Of a DNA stretch of 64,000 nt, positions 43,915 to 53,517 are shown piece by piece. The translations under genes were made by a program, and so were the position numbers. The first letter of the stretch is position 1. Each line of letters starts with the position of its first letter. Source of the stretch: Alteromonas sp. a30 (GTDB lineage: Bacteria; Pseudomonadota; Gammaproteobacteria; Enterobacterales; Alteromonadaceae); the NCBI RefSeq assembly GCF_026788005.1, contig NZ_JABEPE010000007.1:124001-188000 (forward strand), given 5' to 3'. The notes under the pieces were generated by a model. It was not told the DNA's origin, did not search any database, and saw only the letters and a program-made list of their open reading frames with translations.

Positions 43915-44844
43915 TCACAAGCGCATATTCAAACAGCCAACCAACACATCCTTCAGCCACTTCAACGAAGCATCATGTTCCGCATTCTCATGCCAATAAA
44001 GATGCGTTTCTATCGGTTGGGTTGCAAAAGGCAACGGCAAAACCGCCAAAGACGTTGAATTTGCCTCATGACGTTGTTCATTCAACAAATAATCTTGCGC
44101 CATACCTTGAGGCAGAGTGAGCAACAAAGACGTCTGCTGCAACATCTGCGTCGCTGCCAAATACGTCTGGCATCGCAGCGCAATATGGCGCACAAACCCT
44201 TGCTGTTGCAGCTCAAAATCTTCCATCACAATCCCAGTCGGCCGATTCGATACCGCAATATGCTCAGCCGCTAAATACACCGATTGCGAAAAAGCATCCG
44301 CTTGCCATGGCTGCTGCGCAGGGTCAAACATCACACATAACGGGTCGCTAAATAACGGCTGATGCAAAAACGGAGCGCCTAGCGGCTGGGCAATATCAAT
44401 AGCGAAATCGATTTGTCCGGCGGTCATTTGGCGCTTCACCTGTTGTCGGTCCAATCCCATAAATACCCAGTTTGCCTTAGGGGCAGCCATACGGCCTTCA
44501 CGAAAAACAACTGGCGCAATGAGCGGCTCAAGAGCGCGATGAATAGCAATATGAAACGTTTGTTCAGTGTTAGCAGGTTCGAAATGGGTAAATTGTTGTA
44601 AGGTTTGCCGAAGCTGATGTAAATGAGCCAACAGTTGTGGCGCTAAACGTCTGCACGCGGGGGTCGGCTGCATTTTACTGCCTTGCCGAACAAATAGCGG
44701 GTCGTTTAACGACTCTCGCAGGCGCTTTACGGCATGGCTTACCGCCGAGGGCGTGAGATTAAGCACTTGTGCAGTTTGTGTCATGTTGCGTTGTTGATAA
44801 AGGCTTTCAAATATTTTGAGCAAATTTAAATCCAGTTGTTGCAT
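43915..44844 (-). CDS. LysR family transcriptional regulator
   Basis: 309 residues. The N-terminal winged helix has LNLLKIFESLYQQRNMTQTAQVLNLTPSAVSHAVKRLRESLNDPLFVR in parts, and the C-terminal effector-binding domain has two lobes. It is divergent from the acyl-CoA dehydrogenase operon across 139 bp, with a GTGA-N9-TCAC dyad between, so it probably regulates that operon. The inducer might be a pathway intermediate. Its 3' end abuts the repeat array. Confidence 0.9.
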   Translation of the reverse strand: MQQLDLNLLKIFESLYQQRNMTQTAQVLNLTPSAVSHAVKRLRESLNDPLFVRQGSKMQPTPACRRLAPQLLAHLHQLRQTLQQFTHFEPANTEQTFHIAIHRALEPLIAPVVFREGRMAAPKANWVFMGLDRQQVKRQMTAGQIDFAIDIAQPLGAPFLHQPLFSDPLCVMFDPAQQPWQADAFSQSVYLAAEHIAVSNRPTGIVMEDFELQQQGFVRHIALRCQTYLAATQMLQQTSLLLTLPQGMAQDYLLNEQRHEANSTSLAVLPLPFATQPIETHLYWHENAEHDASLKWLKDVLVGCLNMRL

Positions 44845-44903
44845 AGTTGGCCTTTATCCGTTCGTTAAATGCTTTACTCTTTGTGAATATAATTCATTAT
44901 TGG

Positions 44904-44920
44904 GTGAGAGTATATTTCAC
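44904..44920. promoter_or_regulatory. Candidate LysR-type operator
   Basis: GTGA-N9-TCAC dyad (GTGAGAGTATATTTCAC) in the divergent promoter region between lysR (44844) and the dehydrogenase operon (44984). The size and AT-rich centre fit the T-N11-A type LysR binding sites. Confidence 0.45.
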
Positions 44921-44983
44921 TTCATTCATGATATAAACGCAGTAATATGACAATACGCGAATAAAATTACTAACGAGTTTGTC

Positions 44984-46204
44984 ATGAACTTTGAGCACAG
45001 CGAACGTTGTTTAGATTATCTCTCCCAAGTAAAAGCCTTTATGCAAGAGCACATCTTTCCGGTGGAAGCGCAAATCACCCGCGAAAACCACGAAATGAAT
45101 GGGCATGGCGACTGGCGTAAATGGGTGATCCATCCGCAAATCGAAGCCCTAAAAGAAAAAGCAAAAGCAGCGGGGTTATGGAACTTATTTCTGCCTGATG
45201 CCGATTTGGCGAAAGGCTTATCTTGCGTGGATTATGCGCCATTGGCCGAAGAAATGGGCAAGGTGTCGTTTGCGTCCGAAGTGTTCAACTGTAATGCGCC
45301 CGACACCGGTAATATGGAAGTCTTGTATCACTTTGGCAATGATGCGCAAAAGCAACAATGGCTAATGCCACTGTTAACGGGTGAAATACGTTCAGTATTT
45401 GGCATGACTGAGCCGGAAGTGGCGTCATCGGATGCAACGAATATGGCGTGTCGAATCGAAGAAGATGGCGATGAATTAGTGATTAATGGCCGCAAGTGGT
45501 GGACCACAGGCTTGGGGCATCCGAACGCCAAAATCGCCATCGTTATGGGGTTATCCAATCCAGATGCGGAAAAACACAGTCGTCATGCGATGGTGCTTGT
45601 GCCACTCGATACACCGGGGTTAACCGTTGAGCGTATGCTGACTGCGTGTGGCGATTACGACGCGCATTTAGGTCACGGTGAAATGCTTTTGGATAACGTA
45701 CGCGTGCCAAAATCCAACCTCATTATGGGCATGGGCAAAGGTTTCGCGATTGCTCAAGGGCGTTTAGGCCCGGGTCGAATTCATCACTGTATGCGAGCCG
45801 TTGGTGCAGCCGAGCGCGCCTTGGAGTTGGCGATAAAGCGTGGTTTGTCACGTATCGCTTTTGGAAAACCCATCATTAAATTAGGCGGTAATCAGGAGCG
45901 CATTGCACAAGCTAGAATGGCCATTGACCAAGCGCGTTTATTAACGCTCAATGCGGCGTGGAAAATAGACAATCTTGGGGTAAAACACGCTATGACAGAA
46001 ATCTCTGCCATTAAAGTGGTTGTTCCAAATATGCTGCAAAGCGTGGTTGATATGTCAATTCAAATGCATGGTGGCGCAGGTGTGGGAGGCGATTTGCCAC
46101 TGAGTTTCTTTGCCACCATGGCGCGCACATTACGATTAGCCGATGGACCTGATGAAGTTCATATGGGCATGGTTTCCAGACTGGAGTTGAAAAAATACCA
46201 ATGA
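44984..46204 (+). CDS. Acyl-CoA dehydrogenase, ACAD10/11-like
   Basis: 406 residues. It has the FAD/acyl-CoA fold: FGMTEPEVASSDATNM (FAD-binding), GRKWWTTGLGHPNA, the LGPGRIHHCMRAVGAAERALEL helix, the RIAFGKPI region and QMHGGAGVGGDLPL near the end. The length and the neighbouring APH-type kinase fit the ACAD10/11 type. In that type the dehydrogenase domain eliminates phosphate from a 4-phosphoryl-hydroxyacyl-CoA. Its stop overlaps the next start (ATGA). It is the first gene of the LysR-flanked operon. Confidence 0.88.
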   Translation: MNFEHSERCLDYLSQVKAFMQEHIFPVEAQITRENHEMNGHGDWRKWVIHPQIEALKEKAKAAGLWNLFLPDADLAKGLSCVDYAPLAEEMGKVSFASEVFNCNAPDTGNMEVLYHFGNDAQKQQWLMPLLTGEIRSVFGMTEPEVASSDATNMACRIEEDGDELVINGRKWWTTGLGHPNAKIAIVMGLSNPDAEKHSRHAMVLVPLDTPGLTVERMLTACGDYDAHLGHGEMLLDNVRVPKSNLIMGMGKGFAIAQGRLGPGRIHHCMRAVGAAERALELAIKRGLSRIAFGKPIIKLGGNQERIAQARMAIDQARLLTLNAAWKIDNLGVKHAMTEISAIKVVVPNMLQSVVDMSIQMHGGAGVGGDLPLSFFATMARTLRLADGPDEVHMGMVSRLELKKYQ

Positions 46205-47055
46205 AGCAAACATCCTCACCAACACGTGTATTAATTACGGGCGGCGGCTCAGGTTTAGGCAAGGCTCTGGCTTATCGATGGGCCGATGCTGGCGCAAAAG
46301 TGTGTATTGCCGACATCAACACCGAGCGTGGCGAAGCCACCATGACCGAACTGAAAAATAGCGCTGCGGATGTGCTGTTTTGTCAGTGCGATATTACTCA
46401 GCAATCTCACGTAGAAGCCCTGCGTGACACTCTGATGCAGGAGTGGGGAGGCGTTGATGTAGTTGTCAACAATGCGGGTGTTGCTACCGGCGGTTCGATT
46501 GCCGACGAGCCCATGCCGCAGTGGCAATGGGTGTTTGAAATTAATCTATTTGGCATGGTTCGCATGACCCAAGTGTTTGCGCCAATTTTTCAGCAGCAAG
46601 GCCGTGGCTATTTTCTCAATGTGGCTTCGCAAGCGGGGTTAACGCCCATGCCATTAATGGGCAGCTATTGCGCGGTGAAATCGGCGGTGGTCAGCTTTTC
46701 CGAATCGATGCGTTTAGAGTTGGTCGATGACAATATCGGTGTGAGTGTACTGTGTCCGGCGTTTTTCCGAACCAATTTGCATGAATCCATGCGTAGCGAC
46801 AACCCTGTGATGCATGGCGTGGTTAACAAGCTTTTGGAGCGTGGTACGTTAACAGCCGAACAAGTCGCAGAAATGGCGTTTCAGGGCGTACAGAAGGGTG
46901 AGTTTATGATACAAACTCACAAAGAAGGTCGGCGTGCAACACGGTTGCGCCGTTGGTTGCCGCAATCATGGTATTTACGCATGATGGAAAAACAAACATC
47001 GAAGTTCAGAGAAAAAGGTGGCCGCACTAAGTCCGTTAAAAAGGCTGTTAAATAA
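46201..47055 (+). CDS. Short-chain dehydrogenase/reductase
   Basis: 284 residues. Rossmann motif TGGGSGLGKAL, NNAGV, catalytic Ser in NVASQAG and YCAVK as YxxxK. The C-terminal tail is basic (RRATRLRRWLPQSWYLRMMEKQ), possibly membrane-associated. It is translationally coupled to the dehydrogenase by a 4-bp overlap. It probably oxidises or reduces a hydroxyl/keto group in the pathway; the substrate is inferred, not known. Confidence 0.9.
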   Translation: MKQTSSPTRVLITGGGSGLGKALAYRWADAGAKVCIADINTERGEATMTELKNSAADVLFCQCDITQQSHVEALRDTLMQEWGGVDVVVNNAGVATGGSIADEPMPQWQWVFEINLFGMVRMTQVFAPIFQQQGRGYFLNVASQAGLTPMPLMGSYCAVKSAVVSFSESMRLELVDDNIGVSVLCPAFFRTNLHESMRSDNPVMHGVVNKLLERGTLTAEQVAEMAFQGVQKGEFMIQTHKEGRRATRLRRWLPQSWYLRMMEKQTSKFREKGGRTKSVKKAVK

Positions 47056-47094
47056 ACATATTCAAACACGATAAATATAGCGAGTAGATAAAGC

Positions 47095-48216
47095 ATGAGT
47101 AGCGCAGCGCCAACAGCGGATACCAAGCAAAACAACACAGGAAAAGGCGTATTGGATAAAGCCGGCCAAGTTCGCGTAGGTGAAGAGTTAGATATTGACG
47201 CCGTCAACTATTGGCTGAAACAAACGATGCAAGGCAGCGATTACGACTTTAGCGAGTTGCCTAACGTCACCCAGTATTCTGGTGGTGCGTCGAACTGGAC
47301 TTACTGCTTGGCTTATCCCAAATTCGAGCTGATTTTACGTCGTGCGCCCACTGGCACCAAAGCCGAAGGCGCGCACAATATGGGGCGTGAATACCGTATT
47401 CAAAAGTCGTTAAAGCCGCATTATCATTACGTACCAACCATGCTGGCTTGCTGCGATGATGCCTCTGTTATTGGTACTGAATTTTACGTGATGGAAAAAC
47501 TTAGCGGAGTGATCCCACGTAAGAATTTGCCACGCGATTTAAAAACCGATGAAGCTAGCATTCGAGCGATGTGTCGCGCGGTTTTAGATTGTTTAATTGA
47601 ATTACATAGCGTGGATTACGAAGCCGCCGGCCTCGGGCATTTGGGCAAAGGTAGCGGCTATGCGCAGCGTCAAATTGACGGCTGGGTAGGACGCTATCAA
47701 AAAGCGAAAACATGGAATGTACCGTCAGGGCGCTACGTGATTCAATGGCTACAAAATAACATGCCACAAAAAGAGCGTATTTGCTTGATCCACAACGATT
47801 TTCGCTTCGATAACGCAGTGTTAAACCCAGACGATTTAAGCGAAGTTCGCGGCATTTTAGATTGGGAAATGGCAACCCTTGGTGATCCTCTTATGGATTT
47901 AGGTAACACCCTCGCGTATTGGGTGCAAGCTGACGATGACGTTATGTCGCAAATGGTACGCCGACAGCCTACGCACTTAAAAGGTATGATGACGCGCGAC
48001 GAGGTGGTGACATATTACTGCGACAAAATGAATGTGCCTAAAGGCGACTTCACCTTTTATGAAGTCTACGGCTTGTTTCGTTTAGCGGTGATTGTGCAGC
48101 AGATTTACTATCGTTATCACCATAAACAAACCCGAAACCCGGCATATAAGCACTTTTGGGTGTTTGTTCATTACTTGTTGTGGCGAGCAAAACGCGTCAT
48201 TAAAAACAAGAGCTAA
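47095..48216 (+). CDS. APH-fold kinase (phosphotransferase), ACAD10/11-associated type
   Basis: 373 residues. Aminoglycoside-phosphotransferase/choline-kinase fold: ATP-binding start SGGASNWTYCLAY with FELILRRAP, Brenner loop LIHNDFRFDNAVLN (catalytic Asp and Asn), then LDWEMATLGDPLMDLG with the metal-binding Asp. In mammals a similar kinase domain is fused to ACAD10/11, and in pseudomonads LvaA phosphorylates 4-hydroxyacyl-CoA. Here it lies 39 bp after the SDR in the same operon as an ACAD, which supports 4-hydroxyacyl-CoA phosphorylation. Confidence 0.87.
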   Translation: MSSAAPTADTKQNNTGKGVLDKAGQVRVGEELDIDAVNYWLKQTMQGSDYDFSELPNVTQYSGGASNWTYCLAYPKFELILRRAPTGTKAEGAHNMGREYRIQKSLKPHYHYVPTMLACCDDASVIGTEFYVMEKLSGVIPRKNLPRDLKTDEASIRAMCRAVLDCLIELHSVDYEAAGLGHLGKGSGYAQRQIDGWVGRYQKAKTWNVPSGRYVIQWLQNNMPQKERICLIHNDFRFDNAVLNPDDLSEVRGILDWEMATLGDPLMDLGNTLAYWVQADDDVMSQMVRRQPTHLKGMMTRDEVVTYYCDKMNVPKGDFTFYEVYGLFRLAVIVQQIYYRYHHKQTRNPAYKHFWVFVHYLLWRAKRVIKNKS

Positions 48217-48270
48217 ATCTCCGTAGGTGACTGATAATTAAAAAGAAGTGCTAATTAAGCGAGGAAATTA

Positions 48271-48978
48271 ATGGCAAGCGTGTATTTGATCCGTCACGGG
48301 CAGGCAAGTTTTGGTGATGATGACTATGACAAGCTCTCAAGTTTGGGGGAAGTGCAAGCGCGTTTGGTGGGTGAAAGCTTGCGCGCAAAAATGGCGCGGC
48401 CTTCACGTATTTTGACTGGCACCATGTTGCGTCATCAACAAACGGCACAACAGGCGTTAGCAGCGTTTGCTCAAGATGACGTGGATTTGCCTGAACCAGT
48501 TTCTCAAGCATGCTGGAACGAATACGCACACCAAGAAATTCTGGGTGCATATGATACGCGTTTTGCCACGGCAGCAGGTATAAAAGCGCATTTGCAGCAC
48601 AGCTCTCACCCAGAAAAAACCTTCTTAAACTTATTTAATGCCGCAGTGGCTCGCTGGATGAGCGGCGAGCATGATACTGACTATAGCGAAACATGGTTAC
48701 AATTTACCGCTCGATTACAGTCTGGGATACAGAGCGTTATTGCCGATTTGCAGGCCAAAGAAAACGTGCTTATTTTTACCTCCGGTGGTCCTATTTCTTA
48801 TTTGGCGCAGTCTTATTTAGGCGTGCCTAAAGAAAACCTAATGCAAATGAATTGGACCTTGGTTAACACTGGCATCACCAAGTTGATTCGAAGCCGCCAA
48901 GGTGTATTTGTGGCATCACTCAATGAGCACAGCATTTTTGAAAAACCTGAAAATCAGCACTGTATTTCCTACAAATAA
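48271..48978 (+). CDS. Histidine phosphatase family protein
   Basis: 235 residues. The N-terminal motif LIRHGQASFG carries the phosphorylated His, and RILTGTMLRHQQTA and FTSGGPISY correspond to the other active-site segments. It is a phosphoglycerate-mutase-like phosphatase, last in the plus-strand operon. It might remove phosphate from stray phospho-intermediates or act in regulation; this is inference. Its TAA is immediately followed by the convergent stop of the SDR-hydrolase gene, with zero spacing. Confidence 0.88.
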   Translation: MASVYLIRHGQASFGDDDYDKLSSLGEVQARLVGESLRAKMARPSRILTGTMLRHQQTAQQALAAFAQDDVDLPEPVSQACWNEYAHQEILGAYDTRFATAAGIKAHLQHSSHPEKTFLNLFNAAVARWMSGEHDTDYSETWLQFTARLQSGIQSVIADLQAKENVLIFTSGGPISYLAQSYLGVPKENLMQMNWTLVNTGITKLIRSRQGVFVASLNEHSIFEKPENQHCISYK

Positions 48979-50739
48979 TCATTCAATTATGGCGTTAATA
49001 TCTGCATAAAGCTGATTTAGATGCGCCTTCACGCGTTTGCTAAACCGCCCTGCATGAATAAAGGCGTGGGAACAATCAGTTAAGTGTTGATGTTGCAGTG
49101 TAATACCGTTTTCTTGCAGCTTTTTGGCGTAGGCAAAGCTGTCATCTCGTAAAATATCAAACTCACAAGAATAGAGCACGGTAGGAACGGTGTTAGCCAT
49201 TTCATCGTTTAGTAAAATACTGACGTCGGTGCGGCTGATTTCGCTTGCCGAGTTGAATAACGCTGCACGAAATCTATGAAGCATGTGGGTGCTAAAGATG
49301 AGCCCGGTACCATGTTCTTTTACTGAAGCACTGATGGCACGAAAATCAAAAATAGGATAAAGCAATACCTGAAAATCAGGTTGTGTAGTGATGCTTGTAG
49401 GCAAATCGTGTTGAAGTCCAGGTGTGCTGCACATCGCTGCCAAGTAACCACCGAAGCTATCGCCACTGACGCCAATTTTATGCGGTTCTGAGCCTGCTCC
49501 GAGAGCCAGTTCTTGCTGGTTGCTGGTAATCCAGTTCACAGCGTCGATGGCGTCACAAATTGGCGTTGGAAAAGTCACTTCGGGGGCAAGTCGGTAAGCC
49601 ACAGAAATGACATTAATATTGCTGTTTTTAGCAATTTGTCGGCAAAGTGCATCGTGCGTATCTATGTCACCAATGATGCAGCCGCCACCATGGAAAAATA
49701 CCAAAGTTGCTTTTGGCGTATCGCCTGAAGATGAGGGTTTATAGATGCGAGCAGGAATGTTTGTTGCGCTTCCCGTTTTCTTATCTGTGCTCGGTATTGG
49801 AATGTGGAAGTCGCGGGTGTTGATGCTTTCATCTTTAGGCAAGCCAAAGAGTTTTTCCAAAAGCAGATAGTTTTTGCGCATGACAGGCATAGAAAACGTA
49901 TGCATGGCTGGGCCTAGCGAGATGAGTTTACAAATACCTCGCTGAACAGGATCGAGCTCACTTCTATCGGCACGGCTTAGAAATCGAATCGCTGGCTTAC
50001 GAATAAACGAGGGAAGCGCATGACAGGCGTAGTACAAGGCGGAAAAGCGTTTGCTCACAGGCACATGAGTACGCTTTGACTGAATGCTATTGAATACTGC
50101 TTGAGCTACCTCTTCTGGGCCTAAGTCGACACCCATGCGATCAATAATCGCCGGTTTGGTGCTTTGCTGACTCACTAATGCGGTGTCAACGAATGGAGGC
50201 ATCATATCTAATATTCGAATGCCGTAGTTCTCCCATTCAATTTGTAAGGACTCGGTGAGTGATTGCACTGCGGATTTTGACGCTGCATAACTGGAAAATT
50301 GGGGAATTCCATACAAGGTGCTGGCGGAAGCCATGTTGATTACGGTAGCGTCTTCGGCTGCGCGCAAATAGGGAAAAGCCGCCATTAAGAGGTTGATGGT
50401 GCCGTTCACATTCACGTTAATGGTTGCGTGATGCTGTTCAATCGAAAGTGCTTCAAAATTCCCGAGGTGCATAATGCCGGCGTTGTTGTGCAGTGCGCGA
50501 AGTCGTCCCGATGTACGTTGGCAAAAATCACTCAAGGCCGCTTGCACTTGTTGGTAATCGGTGACATCGACTTGGGCGCAAAATACGCGTTTTTTATCCC
50601 AGCCTTCGGTATTGCTTTTTAGGCTGTCAATGTCAATGTCGACTAAACCTACGCTCCAGCCTTGTTGATAAAATGCGTTTGCAGTTGCTTTACCAATACC
50701 GGTAGCTGCGCCAGTAATAAATATATTTTTGAGCTCCAT
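48979..50739 (-). CDS. Fusion of short-chain dehydrogenase and HSL-type alpha/beta hydrolase
   Basis: 586 residues. Residues 1-270 form an SDR: TGAATGIG (9-16), NNAG (85-88), Ser near 138-140, YAASK with Tyr151 and Lys155. Residues about 300-586 form a hormone-sensitive-lipase-type esterase: HGGG oxyanion motif (350-353), nucleophile Ser428 in GDSFGG, and probable Asp528 (CEFDIL) and His558 (CSHAF). Both active sites look intact. It could oxidise an alcohol and hydrolyse an ester or lactone in one chain. It is 25 bp downstream of the Baeyer-Villiger gene and probably cotranscribed. Confidence 0.9.
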   Translation of the reverse strand: MELKNIFITGAATGIGKATANAFYQQGWSVGLVDIDIDSLKSNTEGWDKKRVFCAQVDVTDYQQVQAALSDFCQRTSGRLRALHNNAGIMHLGNFEALSIEQHHATINVNVNGTINLLMAAFPYLRAAEDATVINMASASTLYGIPQFSSYAASKSAVQSLTESLQIEWENYGIRILDMMPPFVDTALVSQQSTKPAIIDRMGVDLGPEEVAQAVFNSIQSKRTHVPVSKRFSALYYACHALPSFIRKPAIRFLSRADRSELDPVQRGICKLISLGPAMHTFSMPVMRKNYLLLEKLFGLPKDESINTRDFHIPIPSTDKKTGSATNIPARIYKPSSSGDTPKATLVFFHGGGCIIGDIDTHDALCRQIAKNSNINVISVAYRLAPEVTFPTPICDAIDAVNWITSNQQELALGAGSEPHKIGVSGDSFGGYLAAMCSTPGLQHDLPTSITTQPDFQVLLYPIFDFRAISASVKEHGTGLIFSTHMLHRFRAALFNSASEISRTDVSILLNDEMANTVPTVLYSCEFDILRDDSFAYAKKLQENGITLQHQHLTDCSHAFIHAGRFSKRVKAHLNQLYADINAIIE

Positions 50740-50764
50740 AAGGGTTTTTCCTTAGCGTGAAAAC

Positions 50765-52252
50765 CTAATTTGAACGTGTGCTACTGGTGTTGATGAGCAA
50801 GTCATCCATTTTCAGGTTTGACATATATTGTTCGTAGTGTCCCCAAGTATAGGGCCATAAAATCGGGCGACCTGATTGGTCTAGATACCAGCTATTGCAG
50901 CCGCTGGTCCAAGTACTGTCTTTCATACCTACTTGAATATAATCGATGAATGCTTTCACCGCTTGCGGCTTGGGTTCAATACTTTCAAACTCGCGACGAC
51001 GCCATTTTTCAATTAGCTTCATGACGTAATCTGCCTGTACTTCGCTCATGGCAATTACCGAGAAGTTACTAATGGGAGTAAAGGGGCCGAGCATGAGGAA
51101 AAAGTTCGGAAAATCAGGGAGTAAGATAGAACGATAGGCGTCGATTTTATCTTTCCATGCGGTATCAATGTGTAAGCCATTTTTCCCGGTGAGATTCATC
51201 GGTCGCATAAAATTAAATGGCTGAAAACCGGTAGAAAGCACCAGTACGTCTAAATCGTGATGTTTCCCATCTTTGGTGCGAATGCCAGTTTCGGTAATTT
51301 CTTCAATGCCTTCGGTGATGAGGTGCGCGTTAGGCTTCTGAATCGCAGGATAAAAGGTGCTGTTCACGATAACGCGCTTGCAGCCTATTTGGTAATCGGG
51401 TGTCAGCTTTTTGCGTAGCGCTTTGTTTTTAACATTGAGTTTCAGGTTAAGTTTGCAGCCTAAATTGAGTAAGGTCTGTTGCACTTTGTGCCCTGCAATG
51501 GCTTTGTTGAAAAAGTGAGTCATGGTCATGCGTCCATACCAACGATTAAGGCGCAACAACCAGCGATGACGTTTCAGCAAGCGCTTTTCCCTATCGGAAA
51601 TGTGCCTGTCGGGGAGGGGAATAATCCATTGCGGCGTGCGCTGAAAGACGTTCACATCCGCGCCAGTTTCGACCAATTTAGGAATGCACTGAGCCGCAGT
51701 GGAACCCGTGCCAATAATGCCTACCTTGGTGTTGGCATCAATGTTAACTGAATGGTCCCATTGCGCGGTATGGAATTGTTTACCTTGAAAGCGCTCCAAA
51801 CCCTTAATTTGGGGAAATGCGGGATGATGCAAAATGCCGGTGGCACAAATGAAAAAGTCGGCCACATAATGCTGGTTTTTCGCACTTTGTATGTGCCATT
51901 GATGATTATTGAAGTGGGCATCGGTAACAGCTTCATTGAAATGGATCAGTGGCGTAATCTGGTATTTTTCAGCAACATGCTCGAAGTAACTCTGAATTTC
52001 CGCACCTTCGGCGAAAAAGTGGCTCCAATTTGGATTTAATTCAAAGGAATAGGTGTAAAAATGTGCAGGCACATCACAGGCAACGCCGGGGTAGGTATTT
52101 TCTCGCCAAGTGCCGCCTAATTTGTCTCGTTTTTCCAAAATGACAATGTCTTTTATGCCAGCCTTAAGCAAACGAATCGCCATTAGAATACCCGTCATAC
52201 CTGCGCCAGCAATAACGACTTTGGGTTGGCGCTCAATCGATTTTGTTGACAT
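50765..52252 (-). CDS. Flavin-containing Baeyer-Villiger-type monooxygenase
   Basis: 495 residues from ATG 52252, which has AAGGA upstream; ATG 52273 would add seven residues. It shows a first Rossmann motif GAGMTG, GGTWRENTYPGVACDVP, the BVMO fingerprint FxGxxxHTAxW (FQGKQFHTAQW) and a second GTGSTA motif. It inserts oxygen next to a ketone using NADPH, FAD and O2, giving an ester or lactone. Next to the SDR-esterase gene, this gives a ketone-to-acid sequence. Ketone identity is unknown. Confidence 0.9.
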   Translation of the reverse strand: MSTKSIERQPKVVIAGAGMTGILMAIRLLKAGIKDIVILEKRDKLGGTWRENTYPGVACDVPAHFYTYSFELNPNWSHFFAEGAEIQSYFEHVAEKYQITPLIHFNEAVTDAHFNNHQWHIQSAKNQHYVADFFICATGILHHPAFPQIKGLERFQGKQFHTAQWDHSVNIDANTKVGIIGTGSTAAQCIPKLVETGADVNVFQRTPQWIIPLPDRHISDREKRLLKRHRWLLRLNRWYGRMTMTHFFNKAIAGHKVQQTLLNLGCKLNLKLNVKNKALRKKLTPDYQIGCKRVIVNSTFYPAIQKPNAHLITEGIEEITETGIRTKDGKHHDLDVLVLSTGFQPFNFMRPMNLTGKNGLHIDTAWKDKIDAYRSILLPDFPNFFLMLGPFTPISNFSVIAMSEVQADYVMKLIEKWRRREFESIEPKPQAVKAFIDYIQVGMKDSTWTSGCNSWYLDQSGRPILWPYTWGHYEQYMSNLKMDDLLINTSSTRSN

Positions 52253-52382
52253 CGATTCCTTTTCCCACTTCATTCATCGAAGGCATCAGGTTAATCTTTT
52301 ATCTATTCAACTGCCAGTGCTTGTTAATGATTTGTAAATGTTTTGGCTTGTGTTGATAGAAGATATTGCCGTTCGAATTCAC

Positions 52383-53450
52383 TCACTCTGCAATTTGAGC
52401 TTGTGCGAGGGCAGGGGTTAAAATGTCGCTGAGTTGCTTTGCTTCGGCTTTGCTTTGAGTGATGTATTCAATACGCGAGTCGTCACTTTCATCTAGCTCC
52501 ATGCAGGAAAGCACCGCATCCGCCTTGTTAAAGCCAAAAATGCCTCTTTCCGTAATAAATACCGCTTTAATGCGCTCGGCGTCTACATGATTCAGGATGT
52601 CCATTATCTTGTAAAAGTTAAATACATTGTTTGGCGGGAAAGTCCATCCATTGGAATAGAAGGTTTGTTCAGCATTGTTGGTAAAGTCTGAAGCGGTAAA
52701 CAGGGAGCCTACTTTAAACGGGCTGGGTGACTGTTTGGAAAGCGCGCGTAGGTTTAAGGTCTTATTGGTGGCTTGTGGCGAAATTGAAGAGGATGTCTTT
52801 TGATGTTTAGGCTCAAGCCAATCCGCTTGCAATTGACCGTGTTCAACTACAGAAACTGGGGTGTCAGCAAGGTTCAGAGAACGCAAATAGGCGTGTAATT
52901 CGGGTAAATGGTGGGCCTGATATTGGTCGGCTTTGGCTGCAATAATATGGTCCGCTGCGCTCAATTGATCTTGAAAAGTGGGGTGAGTGGCATAGCGTTC
53001 GATACTGACTTTTCTGGCATCGACCAAAGTGAGTGTGGCACGTAAATCGATGAGGTCGTGATAGTGCGGCTCATTCAACGATTTAAGCATTTCCTTCGGA
53101 TGCCCAATGCCGGTGGGTTCAATAATGAGTCTATCTGGTTTGGCTTTGGCAATAAGCTGGTTAAGCGCTATTTGCATGGGTAAACCCGAGGTACAGCACA
53201 TGCAACCACCGGGAACTTCCTTCACAAATATTTGGGCCTCGGACGCATTGTCGCGGCCTGTTGAGCCTTTATGAATAGCCCCGTCAATGCCAACCTCTCC
53301 AAATTCATTGACCAAAATCGCCCAACGTTCATTAGTTGGTTTGTGTTGCAGCAAATGTTGAATAGCGGTGGTTTTTCCTACGCCTAAGAAGCCAGTAATC
53401 ATGTTGGTTTTAATTGAGTTGATGGGCGAGGTGGTCTGACTTTGTTTCAT
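52383..53450 (-). CDS. COG0523 (CobW/P47K) GTPase, probable zinc metallochaperone
   Basis: 355 residues from ATG 53450. The P-loop is GFLGVGKTT, the CxCC metal motif is in PGGCMCCTSG, and the G-domain has EPTGIGHP and AKADQ. A C-terminal CobW-type domain follows. Members regulated by Zur (ZigA/YeiR type) transfer zinc to apo-proteins under zinc starvation. The 19-bp palindrome at 53518-53536 is a Zur-like site, which supports the zinc role over cobalt. Confidence 0.9.
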   Translation of the reverse strand: MKQSQTTSPINSIKTNMITGFLGVGKTTAIQHLLQHKPTNERWAILVNEFGEVGIDGAIHKGSTGRDNASEAQIFVKEVPGGCMCCTSGLPMQIALNQLIAKAKPDRLIIEPTGIGHPKEMLKSLNEPHYHDLIDLRATLTLVDARKVSIERYATHPTFQDQLSAADHIIAAKADQYQAHHLPELHAYLRSLNLADTPVSVVEHGQLQADWLEPKHQKTSSSISPQATNKTLNLRALSKQSPSPFKVGSLFTASDFTNNAEQTFYSNGWTFPPNNVFNFYKIMDILNHVDAERIKAVFITERGIFGFNKADAVLSCMELDESDDSRIEYITQSKAEAKQLSDILTPALAQAQIAE

Positions 53451-53517
53451 GATTAATGTCTGGCTCCAATTTGATAATAGGCGATGTGGCTTAAGTACCA
53501 TCCATCATAATAATGCT

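Noticed and set aside
43453-44058. 201-residue and 83-residue frames over the tandem repeat
   Set aside because: Their sequence is only the translated repeat unit; the same DNA is open in two frames and runs into the LysR gene antisense.
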